47,045 bases of DNA from Micromonospora sp. C95 (GTDB taxonomy: Bacteria; Actinomycetota; Actinomycetes; Mycobacteriales; Micromonosporaceae): positions 1 through 47,045 of the forward strand of contig NZ_JAGPXT010000035.1 in NCBI RefSeq assembly GCF_018070465.1, given 5' to 3'. A program made the position numbers and the translations under genes. Below, piece after piece: positions 16,023 to 24,682 of this stretch. Position 1 is the first letter of the stretch; every line of letters begins with the position of its first letter. The notes under the pieces are model-generated. The model saw only the letters and a list, made by a program, of their open reading frames with translations, did not search any database and was not told where the DNA came from.

Positions 16023-17818
16023 CGGTGCCCCGCACCCTGCTGCTCGCGGCCGTCTCGGTGTCCGGTCGGACCGGCCGTACCGGACAGGTCGCCGCCGGTG
16101 ACCGCGCGCACCACCGCGGCCCGCTCGGCCAGCAGCCGTTCCGCCTCACCGTTGGCGATCCAGCGGGTGTTCGTGTCGTGCAGGTGGCGTTCGGCGCCGG
16201 TGATCGCGACCCGGATCGGAATGCCGGGTCGACCGCCAACCTTGATCAGGAAGCGGCCCCGGCCGGGCGGCTCCTCGTTGCCACCGTCCTGGGCCCAGCC
16301 GGGCGGCGACGACCAGGACGACACCAGCTCGATCTCGCGCCGGGACAGCCCCACCACTCGGCCCAGGTCCTCCATCTCCGCCCTGGGTAACCCGGCGCAG
16401 GCGACCATGCCGGCGCGCTCGACGAAACCCCGGGCCTTGGCCTTGTCGGCCTCGTTGCCGAGCGCCTCGGCGTCCTTGAGCGTGTGGGTGATCTTCGCGT
16501 CGGCGAGGCCGAGGGAACGGTTCAGTCGGGTGAGGGCATCGATGCGATCGACGATGCCGGAGGCGGCCCGCAGCGGTCGCCACAACTCGTCGAGCACGGT
16601 GAAGAACCAGCGCCGGGGCGCCAGTCCCGCGTCGGCCAGGGCGTGCGACGCGGCCACCGTACCCAGCCCGTCCGACCATGCCGCGAGCATCGCGGCGGCG
16701 GTAAGCTGCCCGTCGGCCTCACCGATGCGGGAGATGTCGACGCAGACCGCGGTGGCGTCCGGGTCGATCCTGGTCGAGGTCTCCGCGGCGAAGGTGTCGC
16801 CGAGCGGACCGTCGAGGATGCCGAGAAGTGATCGGTGCAGCGGGTCCACGGCGTCGCGGTAGCGGGCCTCCTGACCACGGTCGAGGGTTACCTGCCGCAC
16901 CCGTGGCGGCCCCTCCTCCAGCACGTTGAGCAGGTCGGGTAGCCGGAAGGTCTGCCCCACCGCGGTGCGCTCGCGCAGGTGGCGCAGGCAGGCGGAGAGC
17001 ACCGACTGCTCGTGGTCGCTGATCGGCGCGCCCCGGACGATGGTGAGCAGCGCCGCGACCATGTTGAGCACCCGGCCGTGGGTCTCGGCGGCCAGCGCCT
17101 GCCCCGCCTGCCCGCCGATCCTCGCCGCGGCCATACCCATCGCGCCCGGGTCCAGGATGTTCAGTCCACCGACGCCACGGGCGATGGAGATGACCTGTCC
17201 GCCGAGGGCGCGAACCGTGTCGGCGTAGTCGGGTTTCAGGTCACCGAGCACCAGCGGCACCACGCCCTGTGCACTCAGCCCGATCAGCATCCGGTTGATC
17301 AGCGTCGACTTGCCGAGACCGGGCATGCCCAGCATGAACAGCGACGGGTTGGAGATGTACCGGGCCCGGGTGAACCAGTTGAGCGGGTCACCGCAGACGG
17401 TGGCACCGGTGTGGAGGTGCTGCCCGAGCGGTACGCCGGTCATCGGTGCGCCGGAACCGGAGGCGAACGGCCAGAGCCCGCAGGCCTGCACGGTGGTGGC
17501 CCGCCACATGGTGGGCGGATCCAACGGGGCCACCCGACCTCCGCCGAGGACGTACGAGCCACGGTGCGGCACGCTGTCGTCCGCGTTGGCCTTGGCCAGC
17601 CGCCGCAGGTACCGCCGCTCGGCCGCGTCCTGCTGGGCCTGCTGTCGGCGCGCCCGCCGCAGCGCCCGGGTGGTCTGCTTGCCGGTCTCGTCGGGTTCCC
17701 GGTCCTGCGCCTCCGCCGCCGGTACCACCAGATCGGACATTGCCGTGACCGGACCGGAGGCGTGCCTCGGCCAGCCGGCACCGAGATCCAGCGGCCGGGC
17801 GCCGCCGGTGGGCGTCAC
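16019..17818 (-). CDS. VirB4-like ATPase of the secretion system
   Basis: A 599-residue cytoplasmic ATPase that powers assembly or transport. After a basic, Gln/Arg-rich N-terminal stretch (about 50-75) comes Walker A GMPGLGKST at 164-172, GDLKPDYADT, and Walker B FFTVLDELWRPL, all typical of the VirB4/TraC family in actinobacterial conjugation regions. It lacks the long N-terminal domain of classical VirB4. That part may be supplied by the SCO6880-family protein encoded directly upstream. The GTG start at 17818 overlaps that gene's stop by four bases. Confidence 0.85.
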   Translation of the reverse strand: MTPTGGARPLDLGAGWPRHASGPVTAMSDLVVPAAEAQDREPDETGKQTTRALRRARRQQAQQDAAERRYLRRLAKANADDSVPHRGSYVLGGGRVAPLDPPTMWRATTVQACGLWPFASGSGAPMTGVPLGQHLHTGATVCGDPLNWFTRARYISNPSLFMLGMPGLGKSTLINRMLIGLSAQGVVPLVLGDLKPDYADTVRALGGQVISIARGVGGLNILDPGAMGMAAARIGGQAGQALAAETHGRVLNMVAALLTIVRGAPISDHEQSVLSACLRHLRERTAVGQTFRLPDLLNVLEEGPPRVRQVTLDRGQEARYRDAVDPLHRSLLGILDGPLGDTFAAETSTRIDPDATAVCVDISRIGEADGQLTAAAMLAAWSDGLGTVAASHALADAGLAPRRWFFTVLDELWRPLRAASGIVDRIDALTRLNRSLGLADAKITHTLKDAEALGNEADKAKARGFVERAGMVACAGLPRAEMEDLGRVVGLSRREIELVSSWSSPPGWAQDGGNEEPPGRGRFLIKVGGRPGIPIRVAITGAERHLHDTNTRWIANGEAERLLAERAAVVRAVTGGDLSGTAGPTGHRDGREQQGAGHR

Positions 17819-19314
17819 AACGCCTCCCGCAACTCGTGCGGCACCATCGTCTGCTCCCAGGGCAGGATGCCGACCGGAAGGGCGCAGGCGAACGCGGCGG
17901 CCTGCATCCGGTCGGCCGGGCGCATCGCGATGCGGGTGGCGCCCAGGAGGTTCCGCATGGTCACGTCGGCGTCCCGGGCGTCAGCGACCGAGTCGACGGT
18001 GAGCGTCACAAGCATCGAGAACTCCACCAGACCCGCACCGGAAGCCTCCTCCGCCGCGGTCTGCTCGGCGGCCTCGATCTCGGAGAGTGCGCGGGCCCGG
18101 ACCAGGCCACGGGTCGAGTTGGCCATGAACTGGGCGTTCCGACGGTCCGACTCGACGATCTTGGCGGAGGTCGCCGGGTCGATCGGGCGGTAGACCAGGG
18201 CCACCCGTTTGCGCCGGACGCCGAGTGCCGGGTCCAGCAGGCTACGCAGCACGCCGGATCGCACGGTGCCGCGTGGTGCCAGGGTCAGCAGCCAGCTGCG
18301 GGACACCCCGGAGTCGTGCTGGTAGTGGGTGACCGTCTCCACGGTGGCGGCCGGTCCGGCGTCGGCCCACTCCAGCCCGGTCCCGCCGTGCTGGGCCCGT
18401 ACGTCGAGCACCTCCGCGGCGACGGCCGGGTCGTAGGCGACCCGGACGACCTCGGCGATTCGCTCGGCCGACAGTGGTTCCGCCGACCCGCCGCCCGCCG
18501 CGACCAGCCCGCCCAGCACGCCGGGCAGCCGCAGCGCCAGGTCGGCGAGCATCGCGTCGTGGTCCCGCCGGGCGCCGCCGGGGGCCGAGTAGGTGAGGGT
18601 GAGGAAGGTGTTCATCTCCGACGACGCGTCCGGGTAGGTCTGCACCACCTCCTCCATCACGGCCCGCGCGGCGGCCGGCGCGTTCGGGGAGATGCGACCC
18701 AGCACCTCGGTGGCGAGGCGGGTGCCCGGGTCCGGTGCGGTCTCGATCACCACGGAGGCACCCCGCAACCCCGGCTCGTGCGACAGCCGGGACAGCCACT
18801 CACCCCAGAGCGCCACCCAGGTGTCGACCTGGTCGGGGTCGACGAGGGAACCACCGTCCGGCTCGCAGCCGAGCACGATGGTGTACTGGTTGCGGTTGCG
18901 GTGGTGGAGCACTCCGAAGGGGCGGTCGTACGGGTCGCGGCCCTCGATCATGGTCACCCGGCTGAGCAGCCCGGGTGGACGGAACCGGCCGCCCGGGCGC
19001 GTCGAGAGCGGTCCGGCGGCGTACAGGTGCTGCCGCTTGGACCTGCGGCGCAGCCACCCGATCCGGACGGCCGCCATGTCGTAGACGTTGCGGCCGTCCT
19101 GGGTACGGACCGCGAGCGGGGCCAGCAGCACCGCGAACGGCAGCCCCACCACCACCGCCGCGTTCAGCGAGACCATCGAGGAGACCAGGACCAGCACCAG
19201 CGCACCGAACAGGCCGACGGTCCCGACCAGGCCCAGCGAGCCCAGCCCGGCCTTGCGGGGGCGACGCCAGTTGCCGTACGTCGGTGTCTTGAGGGATTCC
19301 GCTGTCGTACTCAC
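17815..19314 (-). CDS. SCO6880-family conjugation/secretion protein
   Basis: A 499-residue protein with two adjacent N-terminal membrane helices (about 25-45 and 50-68) followed by a large cytoplasmic part without Walker motifs. It matches the SCO6880 family known from actinomycete conjugation-like clusters. The N-terminal helices resemble PrgI/VirB3-type inner-membrane subunits, and the rest may correspond to the N-terminal domain of VirB4. Together with the next gene it would rebuild a VirB3-VirB4 unit as two chains; this is inference. The GTG start at 19314 follows AAGGAGA by nine to ten bases. Confidence 0.8.
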   Translation of the reverse strand: MSTTAESLKTPTYGNWRRPRKAGLGSLGLVGTVGLFGALVLVLVSSMVSLNAAVVVGLPFAVLLAPLAVRTQDGRNVYDMAAVRIGWLRRRSKRQHLYAAGPLSTRPGGRFRPPGLLSRVTMIEGRDPYDRPFGVLHHRNRNQYTIVLGCEPDGGSLVDPDQVDTWVALWGEWLSRLSHEPGLRGASVVIETAPDPGTRLATEVLGRISPNAPAAARAVMEEVVQTYPDASSEMNTFLTLTYSAPGGARRDHDAMLADLALRLPGVLGGLVAAGGGSAEPLSAERIAEVVRVAYDPAVAAEVLDVRAQHGGTGLEWADAGPAATVETVTHYQHDSGVSRSWLLTLAPRGTVRSGVLRSLLDPALGVRRKRVALVYRPIDPATSAKIVESDRRNAQFMANSTRGLVRARALSEIEAAEQTAAEEASGAGLVEFSMLVTLTVDSVADARDADVTMRNLLGATRIAMRPADRMQAAAFACALPVGILPWEQTMVPHELREAL

Positions 19315-19345
19315 GATGAACCTTCTCCTTCGTCCCGGGCATCAG

Positions 19346-20617
19346 CTAGTCGTCTGCGTCGGGCAGGGCGCCGCTGGCGATGTTCCTGGCGTGCTTGTGG
19401 GTGCTGGTCGCGGCGCGGGCGCCCACCTGCACCGCCGAGGCCGCGGCACCGACCGTCGCGGCCGCGACGCCGACCGCGCCCCGGGCGATCTGCCCGGATC
19501 TCGACCGACCGCCGCCTGATCCGCCGTCGGACCCGCCGCCACCGGAACCACCGGACGAGCCGCCACCGGAACCACCGCCGGAGCCACCCGACGGACCACC
19601 GCCGCGCCCACCGGCCGAGCGACCGCCACCCGACGCGCCGCCCGGTGACGAACTGCCGCCGCTCGGCCCCCGGGACCGGCCGGAGCGAGCAGCCGAGCCC
19701 GCACCGCCAGCGATCTTCTTCGCCCCACTCGCGACCGCTCCGGCCGCGGCGGCACCGGCACCGGCGCCCGCGCCGACGCCGTCGCGCGAGCCGAGGCTCG
19801 CCATCGCGGGCACGACCAGACGCATCAGCGCGGGGAGCGCGACCGCGGCCATCAACAGGACGGCGACACCGGCGAGCTTGTAGTGCTTGGCGCTGTCCTC
19901 GTCTGCCACGTTGTCGGTGGCACCGATCATGGCGGCACCCGAATACATGATCAGCCCGACCACCGGTTTGAAGGCCAACCAGGCGACCATCCAGGCGATG
20001 TGCTTGCGCCACCACCCTCCGCCCCATTCGGACATCGAGGCCGCCGCGGCCAACGGCAGCGTGCCGGTGAGCAGAACCATCACGCCGAGCCGGATGTACA
20101 TCAGGATGACGTGGATGCAACCGGCGATCAGCAGGAGCAGCCCGATGATGATCAGCAGAAAGGCGGTGAGGCCGTCCGTGCCGCAGTTGGCGATCAGCTT
20201 GAGCTGCGCCTTGATGCCCTCTTCGTAGAGGTGCTGCGAGTAGGCGTCCGCCTCGCTGGCGAGCCAGTTGACCACCCACCACGCGGCGATCACGGTGAGC
20301 ACCATGCGGACCAGGCCCATGAGCGCCACCACGAGGGGTTGCCCCTTGCGTTCCAGCGCCGTGCGGAAGGCCGCCGCCAGCAGCGACGCCACCGCGATCG
20401 TCACGACCAGCCAGTCGGTCTGAAGGTGGATGCTGTCGTTCAGGCTCTCGTCGCCGACGGTGGGAATGTCGCCGAGGTTGGCGAAGAGTTCGACCGCCGC
20501 GCCCAGGATGGCGGCGGCGATGTCGCTGAGGATGCCGTCGATGCCCCGCTCGAAGAATCCGACGACCTGGCCGATGGTGCCGATGTAGACGGCGTCACCG
20601 GTGGCGCACTCGGCCAT
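19346..20617 (-). CDS. VirB6/TrbL-like polytopic membrane protein
   Basis: A 423-residue protein with about six membrane helices between residues 60 and 290 (for example WLVVTIAVASLLAAAF, FLLIIIGLLLLIAGC and LAGVAVLLMAAVALPALM). A conserved-looking WWRKHIAWMVAWLAFKP loop precedes a long Gly/Ser-rich C-terminal tail from about 285. This layout fits the VirB6/TrbL family, the inner-membrane channel of type IV systems. The glycine-rich tail contains (S/G)GGSGGG repeats and is probably disordered. ATG at 20617 is one base from the stop of the VirB8-like gene. Assignment rests on topology and neighbours more than on motifs. Confidence 0.7.
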   Translation of the reverse strand: MAECATGDAVYIGTIGQVVGFFERGIDGILSDIAAAILGAAVELFANLGDIPTVGDESLNDSIHLQTDWLVVTIAVASLLAAAFRTALERKGQPLVVALMGLVRMVLTVIAAWWVVNWLASEADAYSQHLYEEGIKAQLKLIANCGTDGLTAFLLIIIGLLLLIAGCIHVILMYIRLGVMVLLTGTLPLAAAASMSEWGGGWWRKHIAWMVAWLAFKPVVGLIMYSGAAMIGATDNVADEDSAKHYKLAGVAVLLMAAVALPALMRLVVPAMASLGSRDGVGAGAGAGAAAAGAVASGAKKIAGGAGSAARSGRSRGPSGGSSSPGGASGGGRSAGGRGGGPSGGSGGGSGGGSSGGSGGGGSDGGSGGGRSRSGQIARGAVGVAAATVGAAASAVQVGARAATSTHKHARNIASGALPDADD

Positions 20618-20618
20618 G

Positions 20619-21362
20619 TCACACCTCGTTCCACAGCACGAAGCCGACGAGGGAGACGACGGGGTTGACCCGGCTGTACAGGCCGCCGGAGTTCAGCGGC
20701 CGGAGCTGCCAGTCGACCCCGTTCCAGTCGACGATGTAGTCGACCGAGGCATAGAGCGCCTTCGCCTGCCGGACCAGCACGCGGATGGTGGCGGTGCCCG
20801 GCGAGTACTTCAGCACGAGAAATCCGGCCAGGGCGTTCGTGGTCTGCACCGGCCCGGTCTCCGGCATCGAGGCCCGCATCGCGTCGAAGTAGTCCCGGCC
20901 CAACCCGGGTACGAGTTGCTGCTGGCTGACCGTCCGCCAGTCAGGTCCGCTCATCTGTCGGGAGATGGTGTGTGCCGCCATCACCGCACCCATCGGGGTG
21001 TGCGCAAAACACCACAGCAGCGGACCGGTGGTCTTCAACGGCCCCGCCGAAGCGGAGACCGGGGTCTGCGCCCCGTTCAGCGGCCGCCAGGTGATGTCCC
21101 GTGGCGCCTCGGTCGGCAGCCGCTGCGCGGAGTCGTCGGTACGGCAGTTGTGCGGCCGGGAACCGTCCGGGCCGAGGGCGCCGATCACCGGCCCGGCGGG
21201 AGCCTTGACGCTGGAACTGGCGTCGTGTCCGCCACTCAGCGCCGCGACGGTACCGGTACAGAGGGCGAGGGCGAGAAAGGCGGCCGACAGCTGCCAGCGA
21301 CGGTGCTGCCAGAACGGCTTGTCCTCGTCCGCCTCGTCGTCGGATGCGTATCTCAGTCTCAT
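20619..21362 (-). CDS. VirB8/TcpC-like bitopic membrane protein
   Basis: A 247-residue protein with a short acidic cytoplasmic N-terminus (MRLRYASDDEADEDKPFW), a single membrane helix at about 24-45, and an extracytoplasmic domain of about 190 residues ending LVGFVLWNEV. This size, topology and position match VirB8/TcpC assembly factors of Gram-positive type IV systems, though no sequence motif proves it. Two cysteines (NCRTDD and LLWCFAHTP) could form a disulfide. ATG at 21362 is preferred over an upstream start at 21464 that would overlap the previous gene. Confidence 0.62.
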   Translation of the reverse strand: MRLRYASDDEADEDKPFWQHRRWQLSAAFLALALCTGTVAALSGGHDASSSVKAPAGPVIGALGPDGSRPHNCRTDDSAQRLPTEAPRDITWRPLNGAQTPVSASAGPLKTTGPLLWCFAHTPMGAVMAAHTISRQMSGPDWRTVSQQQLVPGLGRDYFDAMRASMPETGPVQTTNALAGFLVLKYSPGTATIRVLVRQAKALYASVDYIVDWNGVDWQLRPLNSGGLYSRVNPVVSLVGFVLWNEV

Positions 21363-21441
21363 GGCACCTACCGTGTTCGACGGATTCGGGTACGCGATCG
21401 ATGGGTGCCGCCCTGGCTCGACACGGCCGAGCCGGGCGGGG

Positions 21442-21804
21442 TCAGTTGCTTTCGCCGCCGCCACCGCCGAAGAGCCAGGAGACGATCGGCCCGGCCATGG
21501 CCACCAGGATGCAGCCGCCCAGCACCATGCCGAGGCGGCTCATGTGCTCCGAACTCTCGCCACGCTTGTGCGAGATGGCCATGACCGCGCCGGTGGCCAG
21601 GATGCCGACGACACCGGCCGCCGTGCCCACCCAGGCGATCAGGCCCAGCGCCTGCTCGACCTTGTCGGCGAGACCGCTCGGTAGCGTTCCGCCGGTCGCC
21701 GGCTGCGGAACCGCGCCACCGCCTTCGTCGGGGTCGGGATCGCCGGGCGCCCGGAGCACGGATGAGAGCAGAAGGGTCCGGTAATAGATGTCGGGGAGGA
21801 TCAT
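21442..21804 (-). CDS. Small two-helix membrane protein, pilin-like paralogue B
   Basis: A 120-residue protein: an N-terminal segment (MILPDIYYRTLLLSSVLRAP), an acidic Gly/Pro-rich stretch, then two hydrophobic helices (GLIAWVGTAAGVVGILATGA and LGGCILVAMAGPIVSWLFGG) joined by a charged loop, SHKRGESSEHMSR. Size and two-helix layout resemble VirB2/TrbC-type pilins. The C-terminal half is clearly related to that of the next gene upstream. ATG at 21804 has AAGGAGA at good spacing. It lies 79 bases from the VirB8-like gene. Confidence 0.65.
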   Translation of the reverse strand: MILPDIYYRTLLLSSVLRAPGDPDPDEGGGAVPQPATGGTLPSGLADKVEQALGLIAWVGTAAGVVGILATGAVMAISHKRGESSEHMSRLGMVLGGCILVAMAGPIVSWLFGGGGGESN

Positions 21805-21869
21805 TGGGTCTCCTTCGGAGATCAGGACCGTCGTTTCTGTCACGGCTCGGGCTGGTGCCCGGGCGGGCG

Positions 21870-22550
21870 TCATCCGGTCACGTCGAGCCACGCGATGATC
21901 GGGCCGGCGGTGGTCGCCAACAGGCACGCGACCAGCACGAACGCGAGGTGTTTCACGTATTCGGTCCGCTCTTCGAGAGAGCCGCGACGCACCTGCGACG
22001 CCATCGCAGCGCCGGTCATCAGCGTGCCGGTCACGGCGGCGGCGCTCACCAGCCACGCCATGAAGTCGAGCAGTTTCGAGACCGCCCTGTCCGAATTGGT
22101 GTTGATCGTGTATGGATCGATGGCCGGCGGTGAGAACCTGACGCTGTTGATCGGAGTGTCACACTCGAACTTCCCGGCGTGCAGCGCGCCCGAGATCGTG
22201 CAGTTCGTCGCCCCGGTGATCTCAACGTTGTCCTTGGTGACCGACTCGCCGGCGAGACCGGTGTGCATCTCGATGTCCATCATCACCGTGTCGCCCGGCG
22301 CATACGGGGCGAACATGTCGTAGGACCCGTCGAGCGAGCTCATCTTCTTGAAGCAGACTCGGTCACTGCCCCGCGGCTGCGCCATGGTGGTGGTCGTCTT
22401 GAGACATAGGGTGTAGAGGTAGATGGCACTGCCGCCGTGGATTCTCACGGTGTAGGTGTCCTCGGCCGCCAACGCGGCCGAGGGTGCCAGCAGGCCCATC
22501 CCCAGCAGGCTGACGACGACGGCCGCCGCGATCCGGACAGGCCTGGTCAC
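21870..22550 (-). CDS. Secreted-domain protein with pilin-like C-terminus, paralogue A
   Basis: A 226-residue protein with a signal peptide (IAAAVVVSLLGMGLLAPSA, cleavage after ALA), an extracytoplasmic domain with four cysteines (about 30-145), and a C-terminal pair of membrane helices. The C-terminal 70 residues align with the gene at 21442: MAWLVSAAAVTGTLMTGAAM against IAWVGTAAGVVGILATGAVM, then TTAGPIIAWL against AMAGPIVSWL. It may therefore be a pilin-like subunit carrying an exposed head domain. The GTG start at 22550 overlaps the stop of the upstream gene as GTGA. The family of the head domain is not recognised. Confidence 0.68.
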   Translation of the reverse strand: MTRPVRIAAAVVVSLLGMGLLAPSAALAAEDTYTVRIHGGSAIYLYTLCLKTTTTMAQPRGSDRVCFKKMSSLDGSYDMFAPYAPGDTVMMDIEMHTGLAGESVTKDNVEITGATNCTISGALHAGKFECDTPINSVRFSPPAIDPYTINTNSDRAVSKLLDFMAWLVSAAAVTGTLMTGAAMASQVRRGSLEERTEYVKHLAFVLVACLLATTAGPIIAWLDVTG

Positions 22551-23089
22551 GGCTGCCTCCGTCGCTCGCCGTGCGCGCTCACCACGGTGGACAGGCGGGA
22601 CAGTTGCCGGGGCGGTCGCTTCGGCTCCGCACCCACCCGGTACGACGGAATCCACGGCAGCCGGTGCACCGGGGCGATCGACCGCAGCAGCCGGATCCGA
22701 CCGAGCAGCGGCGACGGAAGCCGCCCCGGAGCGTCCGCGATCAGCACCACGCCGAGCAACCGCATCCCGGCCGGATGCCGACCTTCACGCATCGCGTGCA
22801 GTGCGCGGGAGACCGCCCGCAGCCCGTCCAGGTTCGTCCGCCCGACCAGCATGACCTGCGCGGGTTCGGCGAGGGCCGGGTCCGGCCAGCGGCAACCGAT
22901 GTCGGTGCCACCCAGCAGACGGGTGAGCGTGGTCGCGCCGGCACCACCGTGGGCACCGATCCACCCGACGCCGTCCCCGGAGAGGCTGTCCCGCCGCCAG
23001 GCGGGGACGTCGTGGTACGCCCGCGTACCGGATTGCTCGTCCGGCCCCGCGCCCGCGATCCGCCGCAATGCCACAGACCCGTTGCCCAT
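22547..23089 (-). CDS. DUF6668-like protein with degenerate P-loop
   Basis: A 180-residue soluble protein. Around residue 50 it shows GWIGAHGGAGATTLTRLLGG, which has the shape of a ParA/MinD-type deviant Walker A, but both lysines expected in KGGxGKTT are absent. RTNLDGLRAVSRALHAM and a helical region follow, with a basic C-terminal tail. It resembles the DUF6668 proteins seen with actinomycete conjugation genes. With the lysines missing, classical ATP hydrolysis is unlikely. It is the first gene of the tightly packed block running down to 12804, so the promoter should be in 23090-23453. ATG at 23089 is chosen from the ribosome site GCGAGG. Confidence 0.6.
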   Translation of the reverse strand: MGNGSVALRRIAGAGPDEQSGTRAYHDVPAWRRDSLSGDGVGWIGAHGGAGATTLTRLLGGTDIGCRWPDPALAEPAQVMLVGRTNLDGLRAVSRALHAMREGRHPAGMRLLGVVLIADAPGRLPSPLLGRIRLLRSIAPVHRLPWIPSYRVGAEPKRPPRQLSRLSTVVSAHGERRRQP

Positions 23090-23453
23090 GTTGCCTCGCC
23101 TCCCTCCGCTGCTCGCCTTTCCGGTCACCGGCGGAGCCCAGGGCACCAGTGACAGCCGCTTAACGGCGCGGTAGGTCCCTCGGTTCAGGGCGGGTGCAGA
23201 CTTTTTCCCGGCCCCGCTCGCGGCCGGCCCCGAGCGGGCCACCGCGCCAGCCGGCGAGCAGGCGACCGGTCGTTCTCAACACGATGGATGACTGCGAACG
23301 TCGGCTGATCCCGCTCCCGCCGGCGTGCTTCGCCGAACGGACGGGCGCCCATGAGTCCGGAGTTTTTACACGGCCGACCTCGGGCCGGCGGTTGGTCCGC
23401 CGGCCCGGGTGCCCATCCCGGTCCACGTGCCGGGTCGATGATGACCCCGCCCG
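23090..23453. other. Promoter-side gap of the secretion block, no gene
   Basis: 364 bases between the start at 23089 and the stop at 23454. Short open frames here are rich in Arg/Pro on both strands and lack ribosome sites. Two small T-rich patches (about 23200-23206 and 23362-23367) stand out from the GC-rich surroundings and may mark promoter elements on the minus strand. I cannot assign a -35/-10 pair. Confidence 0.5.
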
Positions 23454-24488
23454 CTACCTCCGGCCCTTGCGCTGTTGACTGCCGCTGCCCTGGCCCTGGC
23501 CGGCTCCGGGCCCCCAGGCCGCCTGCGGATTCTGCTGATATCCGTAGCCGCCACCCGACGGGTGGCTCACCGAACTGGATCGCCCCACCGAGGGCCGCGA
23601 CCCGCTAGCTTGTGACTGCACTGCGGCGGCTCTGGCCCGTTCCACATTCTTGTCATGGCTCTTGTAGAACTTCGTCAGTGCCTTCTGCAGGTCTCTCGGC
23701 ACAGCCGTCCAGGAGTCAAGCCGGGTGATCTCCGCCCGGTGCTCGATGAGGAAGTGCTTGCCGGTCTTACCGGGATCCTCGCGTCCGGCGTTCATGCTGT
23801 TGAGAGCGGTAGCGGCGGCGGAGATCAACGTGCCGGCGAAGGCGATGTCCGTCCGTCCCGCCGCCAACGCCGCTGAAGCACTTACCACCCCGCCGCCGGC
23901 CGTGGCGAGGTTCGCCACCAGCTGCACCCCCGGTTTGCTCAGCGCATCCCTGAACCGATGAACTTTCGCGGCTGGCAGCCCGGTCTGCGTGTCGATCCGC
24001 CCTCGCTCCATCGCCTTACGGGCGTCGTCGAACGTCTTGTACAAGCCACCGACGACCGTCATGATTCCGCCGGCCCCCTGTACGTAGGACGCGGCTGATG
24101 CCGTAGCGGGAAAGGCGCCCTGCACGGCGCCGACGAAGCTCGTCACCATCCCTGCCGATTGCAGCCAGTAGAACGTCCGCTCGCCGAACTTCGCCAGCAG
24201 CGATCCGTCATCGGCCTGGGCGACCACATCCGCACCCGGCACGTCGTACAGCGAAATCGAACTTGTGGAGTCGTTCGAGCCGGTCGGCGACGGCGGCGAG
24301 TCGTACATGACGCCTTCTTGGATCGGTTCGAGCGGTTGGTCCCCGAAGAAAGGGGCGGGCTGGGTGTAAGACCTGGAGGGCAGGGGCTGCTGCGCCTCGA
24401 CGTCATAGTCCACCGCCGGCGCCGAGCCCCGCCGTTGCCGCAGATCGGTCAAACTCAGATCATTGAACTCGCCCGACAGATCAGACAC
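23454..24488 (-). CDS. Unknown protein with hydrophobic core and basic tail; candidate secreted substrate
   Basis: A 344-residue protein I do not recognise. The N-terminal 90 residues are polar and Pro/Ser-rich without a signal peptide. The middle (about 100-225) holds several Gly/Ala-rich hydrophobic stretches (for example MVTSFVGAVQGAFPATASAA and VQLVANLATAGGGVVSASAA). The last 70 residues are Gln/Gly/Ser-rich and end in QQRKGRR. The hydrophobic centre could insert in membranes or pack as helical hairpins. A basic C-terminal tail is a feature of many type IV secretion substrates, and the gene lies next to the apparatus, so a substrate role is possible but speculative. GTG at 24488 follows AAGGAG by six bases. 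Confidence 0.6.
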   Translation of the reverse strand: MSDLSGEFNDLSLTDLRQRRGSAPAVDYDVEAQQPLPSRSYTQPAPFFGDQPLEPIQEGVMYDSPPSPTGSNDSTSSISLYDVPGADVVAQADDGSLLAKFGERTFYWLQSAGMVTSFVGAVQGAFPATASAASYVQGAGGIMTVVGGLYKTFDDARKAMERGRIDTQTGLPAAKVHRFRDALSKPGVQLVANLATAGGGVVSASAALAAGRTDIAFAGTLISAAATALNSMNAGREDPGKTGKHFLIEHRAEITRLDSWTAVPRDLQKALTKFYKSHDKNVERARAAAVQSQASGSRPSVGRSSSVSHPSGGGYGYQQNPQAAWGPGAGQGQGSGSQQRKGRR

Positions 24489-24682
24489 GATGCGCTCCTT
24501 ACGTCAGTGACGATTTCCGACGCCAGCAGGACGTGCCGCACATCCCGCCGGTTCAGTTCCGACAGGCGAAACTTGGAATCGTCGTCAGAGCGGCGGGAGC
24601 TACGGGAACAGCCGACCGCCGGCAGGCCCTGTCGCTCCAGCGGGCGTCGATCTGCACGGTGCGAGGCGGAGGAGAGCTACGG

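Noticed and set aside
17836..19950. 704-codon plus-strand frame over SCO6880 and VirB6-like genes
   Set aside because: Arg/His-rich shadow of two coupled minus-strand genes.
23160..23478. Small open frames in the gap upstream of the secretion block
   Set aside because: Both strands give Arg/Pro-rich peptides without ribosome sites; treated as non-coding.
12212..24488. Complete integrative conjugative element
   Set aside because: No integrase, relaxase, replication initiator, tRNA target or direct-repeat ends could be seen in the window.
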